5,702 nucleotides of DNA from positions 1 to 5,702 of the forward strand of contig PMYF01000477.1 in assembly GCA_003171295.1 (NCBI GenBank). Reading direction: 5' to 3'. This document shows positions 1-4,439 of this stretch, piece after piece. The position numbers were made by a program, and so were the translations under genes. This DNA comes from Acidobacteriota bacterium. Its GTDB lineage: Bacteria; Acidobacteriota; Terriglobia; UBA7540. The stretch's first letter is position 1. Each line of letters starts with the position of its first letter. The notes under the pieces are model-generated. The model was not told where the DNA came from and ran no database searches. It saw only the letters and a program-made list of their open reading frames with translations.

Positions 1-44
1 GAGAGAAATAAATTGGCTCCCCATTTTAAAACTACCGCGGAAAC

Positions 45-68
45 GGTGTCTCAGAACCGTGAGACACC
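45..68. repeat. Perfect 9-bp inverted repeat with 6-nt spacer
   Basis: GGTGTCTCA (45-53) is the exact reverse complement of TGAGACACC (60-68), with GAACCG between them. A second, nested pairing exists: ACGGT (43-47) with ACCGT (56-60). A further GTGAGAC copy lies at 84-90, in the same orientation as the right arm. There is no T-run on either side, so an intrinsic terminator is unlikely. A protein-binding operator or a mobile-element end are alternatives that the window cannot separate. Confidence 0.6.
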
Positions 69-241
69 ACGCCTAACTCTCCTGTGAGACTAGGCTTGCA
101 GGGGCTGAGGGAGAAACCGCGAAAGGAAGGTCAATCGCGTCAAAACGAGGCTGATTTGCGAGGGTTAGCTGAGTTTCCAGAGGCTCTGAGAGCAGATAGG
201 GTAGTGATACGTTGACGTTGCAGGGGTATTTGGCGGGAGTG

Positions 242-267
242 TTTGCAGTTTTTTGCAAAGTTTTGCA
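242..267. repeat. Three TTGCA units phased at 10 bp
   Basis: TGCA occurs at 244-247, 254-257 and 264-267, exactly 10 bases apart, each preceded by a T-tract; TTTTGCA is present at 251-257 and 261-267. One unit per helical turn would place the same face of the helix toward a bound protein. It may equally be a decayed tandem duplication of a 10-mer. No promoter or gene start is obviously attached to it. Confidence 0.4.
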
Positions 268-407
268 ATGGTACAGAAGAAACTCGGGTCTGGGTACGTA
301 GTGTATCCGATAGGGGGCATTGTACTTAGTCGCTTGAATTCATGCAATGCTCAGCGATGGGCTTTGCAGGTTAGGGCGCTTTCGCCAGTGACTGAATTGA
401 GGGGTGG

Positions 408-797
408 TTAGTGGCCGGCCAGTTTCTCGAGGCGTGCGAGGCGTATTTCCATGTCCTCCAGCTCAAAGCTTTTTTGCGAGAGCTCGATGACCGACCGCGA
501 GGCTTGCACCTTACTGCTGGCCGGGGTATCGGGCCCTGCCATAACCCGTAAGAGCGTGCTTACGGCCGCAGAGCTAGCCTGCTGCAAACGCCCTGTGCTT
601 TGCGAGAAGGCTTCTCGTCGGGCTTGATGGAGCGCCTCTTGGAAGGGGGGTTGCTTCAACCAGCGCCACAGGGTCACTACGCTGATGCCCGCCTCCTGAG
701 CGGCCTTCTCTTTCGTGCCGTACTGTAACAGGGCCTGGAGGGCGCGGGTCTTGCGAGTTCCTAAGCAGCCTGGGTTGTATTGGTTTTGTTGTCTCAT
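408..797 (-). CDS. HTH protein, phage terminase small subunit-like
   Basis: A 129-residue protein with a helix-turn-helix at about residues 28-48 (TKEKAAQEAG, then ISVVTLWRWLK), where the second helix ends in the W-R-W-L-K pattern typical of small terminase-type or phBC6A51-type DNA-binding domains. Helical segments follow: about 51-75 is rich in Ala, Arg and Gln, about 76-110 is a second helical block, and about 111-128 has heptad-like Leu/Glu spacing (IRLARLEKL) that could form a coiled coil for oligomerisation. In phages such proteins recognise packaging sites and partner a large ATPase subunit. No large subunit is in the window; the next 407 bases downstream have no gene. The start is the first ATG, but only a weak AGAG lies 10 bases upstream. 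The gene could instead be a transcriptional regulator. Family resemblance is from memory; the exact role is inferred. Confidence 0.8.
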   Translation of the reverse strand: MRQQNQYNPGCLGTRKTRALQALLQYGTKEKAAQEAGISVVTLWRWLKQPPFQEALHQARREAFSQSTGRLQQASSAAVSTLLRVMAGPDTPASSKVQASRSVIELSQKSFELEDMEIRLARLEKLAGH

Positions 798-827
798 TTG
801 GTTTTTTCTCTTTTCGCTTTAAGTGCC

Positions 828-874
828 AGTCCGGAGGCGTCTCACCACCCCGATGCCGATGAGCATTCCGGACT
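828..874. repeat. 8-bp inverted repeat in the 81-aa/HTH gap
   Basis: AGTCCGGA (828-835) and TCCGGACT (867-874) are perfect complements separated by 31 bases, lying between the stop of the 81-residue gene and the start of the HTH gene. A CTCA/TGAG pair lies inside the loop. There is no T-run after it on the minus strand, so it is not a clear terminator. It could structure the message between the two cistrons or be chance. Confidence 0.3.
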
Positions 875-890
875 CGGAGCGGTGCGGGGA

Positions 891-1136
891 TCACCGCGTA
901 CAATAGATAGTCAAACCGCCATCGTCAGAGCCGGGGAGTGCCGGCCCTGGTCGCTCTTCGAACTCGCACCATTCCGCGTAATCCGACGTCGATTCTCGCT
1001 TGACGACGACAACATGGCGTTCGCCAGTGAAATCCTCCGGCAAGCGAGTCAGGTAGCCCGTGCGGAGCTTGGGTGTCCCGCTGGCCTTGGTTTGAGACTC
1101 TAACCGTTCCACGCGGGATCTGAAACTGGACTTCAT
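891..1136 (-). CDS. Small conserved-looking hypothetical protein (81 aa)
   Basis: An 81-residue protein. Residues 1-17 are basic with spaced hydrophobics (SRVERLESQ), suggesting a short helix or coiled coil. A T-P-K-L-R segment follows, then a strand-like HVVVVKR at about 41-47 and an acidic, aromatic stretch at about 53-62 (DYAEWCEFEE). It ends in a Pro/Gly linker and a final strand (LTIYC). The start ATG at 1136 overlaps the TGA of the 45-codon ORF upstream (ATGA), which supports this start and implies translational coupling. A longer reading from a GTG at 1167 in another frame lacks this pattern. I recognise the style of small proteins found beside phage-like methyltransferase and HTH genes, but no function can be assigned. 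The HTH gene follows 93 bases downstream in the same direction. Confidence 0.65.
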   Translation of the reverse strand: MKSSFRSRVERLESQTKASGTPKLRTGYLTRLPEDFTGERHVVVVKRESTSDYAEWCEFEERPGPALPGSDDGGLTIYCTR

Positions 1137-1270
1137 ACGATCTCGCGCCGTTCGAACTCGGTCTCACTCCATTGGTGTCCCGGTGCGTGAGGCGAGCTTC
1201 CAGATGTTGGAATGCCGCCAGCGACTCGGTGATCGGATAACCGAATTCCCGACGGCAACGCGGTAGTCAT
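1133..1270 (-). CDS. 45-codon ORF linked by ATGA overlaps, possibly frame-damaged
   Basis: This short ORF is easily missed. Its ATG (1270-1268) overlaps the TGA of the methyltransferase gene, and its own TGA (1135-1133) overlaps the ATG of the 81-residue gene, so it bridges two genes by ATGA junctions. It begins MTTALPSG and ends WSETEFERREIV, both protein-like. The middle, about residues 9-32, is rich in Gly, Pro, Ser and His and reads better in the next frame, which gives FGYPITESLAAFQHLEARL with more G/C at third codon positions. The simplest reading is a small gene carrying two compensating single-base indels, near 1246-1252 and 1170-1176. Alternatives are that the ORF is intact and the other frame is chance, or that there are sequence errors. 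No function is recognisable. Confidence 0.45.
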   Translation of the reverse strand: MTTALPSGIRLSDHRVAGGIPTSGSSPHAPGHQWSETEFERREIV

Positions 1271-2526
1271 GCCGCGGCTCCCTTTCGCGTTTGCGCGATT
1301 TCAGCATACGTTTGACCATCGCCATCGAGCACTGCGGTCTTTCCCGAAAACTCCTGGTAACGCCGGACGATCACGTCCGCATACTTCGGGTCAATCTCCA
1401 TGAGCCGTGCTTTGCGGCCGCGGCGTTGGCACCCGATCAGGGTGGAACCCGAGCCCCCGAACAAGTCCAAGATGAGACCGCCAGCTTGGCTGCTGTTCAC
1501 CAAGGCGCGTTCAACCAGTTCCACCGGCTTCATCGTCGGGTGCAGTCGGTTGGCAGCCGGCTTCTTCTCTTCCCATAACGTCGACTGCGACTTGTTGCCG
1601 TACCAGGAGTCCTTCTGTCCCGCGACATGACAATAGAAGATTGGTTCATGCTGGAACTTATAGCGGCCAAACCCCCACGCGAACGTGTTCTTTCCCCAGA
1701 TGATCTGACAACGGACTTCGAAGCCGGCAGCCTCCAAAGCATTCTGAAACTCCCGCTGCCACGAGGAGGAGTGGCAGATATACAGTGAGGCGCCGGGTTT
1801 GACCACACTGCGGAGAGATTGGAATGAGTCGAGGAGGAACCGCTTAAACTGTTCCGGGCTCATCTGGTCGTTCTGAATTGTCAACCGCTCTTTGGTGTAG
1901 CCCTGGTAGTCGATATTGTACGGAGGATCCGAAAACACGCAGTCCGCTCGGTCCAGGCCCATCAGCCGCTGGACGTCCGCGGCGACGGTCGCGTCACCTA
2001 CCAGAAGTCTATGATCCCCAAGATTCCAGAGGTCCGTCGTCTGTGACACGGGCGTCTCCGGAACCTCGGGCACGGAATCTTCGTCGGTCAGGCCCTCGCC
2101 GACGTCTTCGGCAGCAAGCAGGCGGTTCAGTTCCTCGTCGTCGAAGCCGAGGATGTCCAGGCTGAAGTCCTCATCCCGAAGCGCGCCTAACTCCAGCACC
2201 AACAGTTCCTCATCCCAGCCGGCATTCAGCGCCAGGCGGTTGTCGGCAATCACCAGGGCGCGCCGTTCGGCTTCCGACAAATGCTCCAACACGATGACCG
2301 GAACTTCACTGATTTCGAGCTTGCGCGCGGCCAAGAGCCGCGCGTGGCCCGCGATGATCACGCGATCTGAACCCACCAGAATCGGATTTACGAATCCGAA
2401 CTGGGCGATCGACGCTGCCACTTGCGCCACCTGTCCATCGCTGTGGGTGCGCGCATTTCTTGCGTACGGCACCAGCCTTTCGATCGGCCACTGCTCGATT
2501 TTGAGATCCAATGTGTTCTGCTTCAT
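1267..2526 (-). CDS. ParB-like domain fused to DNA methyltransferase
   Basis: A 419-residue fusion. Residues about 8-100 form a ParB/Sulfiredoxin-type domain (QFGFVNPILV at 42-51, GHARLLAARKL at 60-70, ADNRLAL at 94-100). An acidic linker (about 128-160) follows. The C-terminal part is an S-adenosylmethionine-dependent site-specific DNA methyltransferase: catalytic DPPY at 200-203, HPTMKP at 329-334, and the SAM-binding D-x-F-x-G-S-G motif at 354-360. Having DPPY before the SAM motif fits the beta-type order of N6-adenine/N4-cytosine enzymes. Such fusions are common in prophages, where they modify host or phage DNA. No restriction nuclease is seen nearby, so it looks orphan. An in-frame ATG at 2583 would add 19 residues, but the ATG at 2526 has GGGAGG 8 bases upstream and directly precedes the conserved domain. 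The stop overlaps the next ORF (ATGA). The target sequence cannot be read from the protein. Confidence 0.93.
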   Translation of the reverse strand: MKQNTLDLKIEQWPIERLVPYARNARTHSDGQVAQVAASIAQFGFVNPILVGSDRVIIAGHARLLAARKLEISEVPVIVLEHLSEAERRALVIADNRLALNAGWDEELLVLELGALRDEDFSLDILGFDDEELNRLLAAEDVGEGLTDEDSVPEVPETPVSQTTDLWNLGDHRLLVGDATVAADVQRLMGLDRADCVFSDPPYNIDYQGYTKERLTIQNDQMSPEQFKRFLLDSFQSLRSVVKPGASLYICHSSSWQREFQNALEAAGFEVRCQIIWGKNTFAWGFGRYKFQHEPIFYCHVAGQKDSWYGNKSQSTLWEEKKPAANRLHPTMKPVELVERALVNSSQAGGLILDLFGGSGSTLIGCQRRGRKARLMEIDPKYADVIVRRYQEFSGKTAVLDGDGQTYAEIAQTRKGAAA

Positions 2527-2534
2527 TCCGTGGC

Positions 2535-2540
2535 CCTCCC
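2535..2540 (-). promoter_or_regulatory. Shine-Dalgarno site fixing the methyltransferase start
   Basis: On the minus strand this reads GGGAGG, 8 bases before the ATG at 2526. The alternative upstream ATG at 2583 has no comparable site. This is the main reason for choosing the 419-residue form. Confidence 0.7.
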
Positions 2541-2780
2541 AGGCCTGTGTCCAACTGCTCCGGTCACCTACCACGCCTGGCAACTCTTCGCTTGCCTTTG
2601 GCTAGCATCGGTGAGTGGAGCGTAAATCATGGTGTTTCGAATATCGCCGCCGAGAATCTCCGAGAATGTCCTTCCCCCAGAGGGGACACGGATAGGCGCA
2701 GGGCTAGTAATGTTTTGGGGGCGGGTTATTTTGGTTTTTAGAGGAAATACGCCAGAGCCAGAATGGTTCGGGCTGCTCTC

Positions 2781-2831
2781 AGAGGCTGTTGAAGGCCTTC
2801 ACTCCGGCGGCTGCCGGTGCGGCCTTCCTCT
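2781..2831. repeat. Composite stem-loop: AGAG/CTCT, GAAGGCC/GGCCTTC, CCGGC/GCCGG
   Basis: GAAGGCC (2791-2797) pairs with GGCCTTC (2821-2827) and, across a 6-base bulge, AGAG (2781-2784) pairs with CTCT (2828-2831). Inside the loop a small hairpin forms from CCGGC (2804-2808) and GCCGG (2813-2817) with loop GGCT. Either strand could fold this way. It has no T-run and so is not a simple terminator. It lies in the putative leader of the methyltransferase message. Confidence 0.35.
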
Positions 2832-2885
2832 ATAGTATCTATACGATTCGCCAGTCGATTTTGGGACATTTTCGTCCCAACTCAT
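2799..2885 (-). CDS. Possible 28-residue leader peptide
   Basis: An ATG at 2885 opens 28 codons ending in TGA at 2801-2799 (it begins MSWDENVPKS and is Arg/Pro-rich near the end). AGGGG lies 10 bases upstream and the predicted promoter start lies about 30 bases upstream. The ORF contains the 2861-2880 and 2831-2843 dyads and runs through the first arm of the composite stem, an arrangement that would suit translation-dependent control. A GTG overlaps its stop but yields only 7 codons. Length alone makes chance very possible. Confidence 0.2.
   Translation of the reverse strand: MSWDENVPKSTGESYRYYRGRPHRQPPE
2831..2843. repeat. 13-bp dyad TATAG-TAT-CTATA
   Basis: TATAG (2831-2835) and CTATA (2839-2843) are perfect complements around TAT. 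It is AT-rich against a GC-rich background. It could be a small operator or chance; no matching -35 element is obvious for using it as a promoter. Confidence 0.3.
2861..2880. repeat. 7-bp inverted repeat TTGGGAC-N6-GTCCCAA
   Basis: TTGGGAC (2861-2867) and GTCCCAA (2874-2880) are perfect complements around ATTTTC. The size and spacing are typical of repressor operators, and it lies about 40-55 bases downstream of the predicted minus-strand transcription start. It lacks a T-run directly after the stem on either strand, so a terminator is unlikely. Confidence 0.45.
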
Positions 2886-2923
2886 TGAAACCAAACCCCT
2901 GATTCGGAGCTTCCGGGGCGTTA

Positions 2924-2952
2924 TTTATAGATTGCCATGCCGCCGTTCGCAA
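2924..2952 (-). promoter_or_regulatory. Candidate sigma-70 promoter for the methyltransferase operon
   Basis: On the minus strand, TTGCGA (2952-2947) and TATAAA (2929-2924) are separated by exactly 17 bases. These match 4 of 6 and 5 of 6 consensus bases of -35 and -10 elements. Transcription would start near 2917 and run toward the methyltransferase and downstream small genes. It lies just after the stop of the 263-residue gene, so the methyltransferase group may be expressed independently of it. Confidence 0.45.
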
Positions 2953-2985
2953 TGCCTGCGCCGGTGGAATGACCCTGCCCCTGAC

Positions 2986-3777
2986 CTAACCCTTACCGCG
3001 AGGGGTTGGAGGTGCCGATAACCGGAAGAGGGGCGCTATTCTTGTCGCCGCATTGCGATCGATCCATTTCCAGGCAGCCTCAATCTCACATGCTTCCCTT
3101 GGGCTCGATGCTGCCCGCATCGCTGCGAGACGACCTGTCCGCTTTTCGAACCGTAGCCGCAGCGTTTTCGCGAGCGGAGCCGCGAGGTGCGGCTTGAGCG
3201 CCGCATACTTCGCCACCCTTTCCCAATCAACGACGCCGATTTCGCCGTCGCACAGTAACCAATCAGGAACCCTGTGACGACCAAAATATTCGGCCGGTTC
3301 CCCACTACCCTGGTGCCATGTTCCGCTTTTTGTCTTTGTGACGTTTCCATCGGAACCGGCCAGTAGCTGGTCGATGTGATCGCTGTCGCTCATTCCACGC
3401 GGAACAGAAAGGCGTACGAGCCCGCGCCGTTTGTCGGCATGATCAAAACGCAGCTCCTCCGTCCGACTCTCGAGTGCTCTCCGACGCGGCTGATCTGTGG
3501 TGGGCACCCAAGGCTCGGTGCGGTTGTGCCGGTGCGTTGCGAGTCCCATCCGCAACGCTTCGCGTTCGGTCGCCGTCTTGACGTAGCCGATGGGGTTCTG
3601 GCTTGGCCCCGTGTGCCGTCGCCAGGCGCCCTGCCGGAGAATCTTTTGGGCGGCCGGGGTATAACATCCCGGCAAATTCAGGACTTCACAAACAAAGTGC
3701 AACCACTCGGCATCATGCCCCTCACGGCCAGTCCTGGTGAGTACCCCCAATAGCTTGACGGCTTCGCGTGGACTCAT
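2986..3777 (-). CDS. Uncharacterised 263-aa protein
   Basis: A 263-residue, strongly basic protein that I do not recognise. The N-terminal part (about 1-80) is helical and includes a Trp-containing segment followed by NPIGYVKTATEREALRMGL at 61-79, a pattern like the helical region in some phage-associated regulators. The middle (about 85-160) is polar, Arg- and Thr-rich and probably loosely structured. The C-terminal part (about 165-255) has DWERVAKYAALKPHLAAPL (184-202), then RLRFEKRTGR and a helix EIEAAWKWIDRNAATRI (231-247); the repeated helix-turn-like spacing and charge would suit DNA or RNA binding, but no standard HTH is clear. It has no signal peptide or membrane segment. The start is supported by GGAAGG 6 bases before the ATG. 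It is transcribed away from the DUF2924-recombinase pair, 149 bases from that start, and could regulate it. Confidence 0.72.
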   Translation of the reverse strand: MSPREAVKLLGVLTRTGREGHDAEWLHFVCEVLNLPGCYTPAAQKILRQGAWRRHTGPSQNPIGYVKTATEREALRMGLATHRHNRTEPWVPTTDQPRRRALESRTEELRFDHADKRRGLVRLSVPRGMSDSDHIDQLLAGSDGNVTKTKSGTWHQGSGEPAEYFGRHRVPDWLLCDGEIGVVDWERVAKYAALKPHLAAPLAKTLRLRFEKRTGRLAAMRAASSPREACEIEAAWKWIDRNAATRIAPLFRLSAPPTPRGKG

Positions 3778-3926
3778 TCCCTGCCTTCCGCTCTGCAGAT
3801 CGGTGTTTCGCTCAGCAGATGCCTTGCTCCAATTCTATTCTTGCACGTGGTCCGCCATGTTCGACCTCACCTTCATTCGTTTCTTGCGACCTCGGCGACT
3901 TGCGTTTTCCAGCCCAAAGAGCGTCC
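3778..3926. promoter_or_regulatory. Divergent intergenic region
   Basis: This 149-base gap separates two genes transcribed in opposite directions and should carry both promoters. On the minus strand a TAGAAT -10-like hexamer lies near 3830-3835, without a good -35 partner. CACGTG sits at 3844-3849. The plus-strand frame is open from an ATG at 3768, but the encoded Ser/Cys/Pro-rich sequence does not look like protein, so I treat it as untranslated. No clear operator was found. Confidence 0.4.
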
Positions 3927-4439
3927 ATGAAGGTCCGCGTAAACGTTATGAAAGTACACCAACCAGTCTCCTGGGCTGAAGAGGCCGAACACCTGAGAAC
4001 CGCACCCGTCGCAGTGCTCGTAGCCCGCTATGAGGAACTGTTTGGGGAACAGCCCCGTACCCGCCATCGGGTCTTCCTCCTGCGCCGGATCGCCTGGCGG
4101 CTGCAAGCCAACCTCCACGGTGGGTTGTCGGAACGGGCGCGCGCTCGCGCCCTGGAAATTGCCGACGACCGGGACCTCCGCCTGACTGCACCCCAGTGCA
4201 GGAAGGCAGCCACCGGTACCCTCCTCAATTCCGTTCGCGACCAACGGTTGCCGCTGCCGGGAGTGGTGCTGAAGCGCCAGTTCCGGGGCCAGACCATCGA
4301 GGTGAAGGTATTGTCGGATGGGTTTGAGCATCAGGGGCGGAGGTTCGCTTCCCTGAGCGGCGTGGCCGAGTGCGTGACCGGCACGCGCTGGAACGGGTTC
4401 GTGTTCTTCGGCCTGCAGGCGAGAAAGCATGCCGCGTAA
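3927..4439 (+). CDS. DUF2924 domain protein
   Basis: A 170-residue protein recognised as DUF2924. Residues 23-60 carry LVARYEELFGEQPRTRHR followed by a basic helix with LLRRIAWRLQ; GGLSERARARALEIADD lies at 65-81; after a variable linker, residues 109-162 form the C-terminal part with LPGVVLKRQFRGQTIEV, DGFEHQGRRFASLSGVA and TGTRWNGFVFFGL. The C-terminal region resembles a small beta-rich domain with a conserved G-T-x-W-N-G motif. The family is usually found directly upstream of large serine recombinases, as here, and its biochemical role is not established to my knowledge. The ATG at 3927 has a weak AAGAG 6 bases upstream. An ATG at 3948 is a possible alternative, and one at 3768 would add implausible sequence. 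The stop lies 11 bases inside the recombinase gene. Confidence 0.88.
   Translation: MKVRVNVMKVHQPVSWAEEAEHLRTAPVAVLVARYEELFGEQPRTRHRVFLLRRIAWRLQANLHGGLSERARARALEIADDRDLRLTAPQCRKAATGTLLNSVRDQRLPLPGVVLKRQFRGQTIEVKVLSDGFEHQGRRFASLSGVAECVTGTRWNGFVFFGLQARKHAA

Larger units (their letters stand above)
1..407. other. Gene-poor stretch downstream of the HTH gene
   Basis: No convincing gene is seen here. Two minus-strand ORFs of about 60 codons (347-165 and 258-73) overlap in different frames. They are rich in Pro, Thr and Ser, lack a good ribosome binding site and show no recognisable motif, so I treat them as chance. The base composition is more AT-rich than in the neighbouring genes. The stretch holds an inverted repeat at 45-68, an 11-bp odd palindrome at 178-188, phased TTGCA repeats at 242-267 and a short GGCG/CGCC hairpin at 375-386 just after the HTH stop. 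That hairpin has no following T-run on the minus strand and so is not a convincing terminator. Confidence 0.6.
2527..2985 (-). other. Long leader between 263-aa gene and methyltransferase
   Basis: About 460 bases without a convincing large gene. On the minus strand it carries a plausible sigma-70 promoter (2924-2952), a hairpin-forming repeat (2861-2880), a small palindrome (2831-2843) and a composite stem (2781-2831) containing a perfect 12-bp palindrome TGAAGGCCTTCA at 2790-2801. If transcription starts near 2917, the methyltransferase would have an untranslated leader of nearly 400 bases, which is long for bacteria. On the plus strand a 68-codon ORF (2629-2835) has GGAG 8 bases before its ATG but no recognisable domain. 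Confidence 0.5.

Noticed and set aside
229..247. Sigma-54-like TTGGC...TTTGCA
   Set aside because: The GG to GC spacing is 11 bases instead of the required 10, and no gene start follows.
73..347. Two overlapping 60-residue minus-strand ORFs in the left flank
   Set aside because: No ribosome binding site, low-complexity Pro/Thr/Ser composition, different overlapping frames and no recognisable motif.
375..386. GGCG/CGCC hairpin after the HTH gene as a terminator
   Set aside because: Only a 4-bp stem and no T-run on the minus strand.
574..903. 109-codon minus-strand ORF overlapping the HTH gene
   Set aside because: It is a shifted frame of the HTH coding sequence and lacks protein-like features, while the HTH frame has a clear domain.
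925..1167. 80-codon minus-strand ORF overlapping the 81-residue gene
   Set aside because: It starts at GTG, and the 81-residue frame has the coupled ATGA start and a better strand/helix pattern. Its extension upstream was kept only as evidence for the frame change in the 45-codon ORF.
2153..2605. 150-codon plus-strand ORF opposite the methyltransferase
   Set aside because: Ser/Arg/Thr-rich antisense shadow of the conserved ParB-like coding region.
2564..2608. 14-codon basic ORF just before the methyltransferase on the minus strand
   Set aside because: Too short, with no ribosome site; its basic composition is within chance for GC-rich DNA.
2629..2835. 68-codon plus-strand ORF with GGAG before its ATG
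   Set aside because: The ribosome site is reasonable, but there is no domain, third-position G/C is mixed and it lies alone in a structured leader of the opposite strand. Conservation would be needed to accept it.
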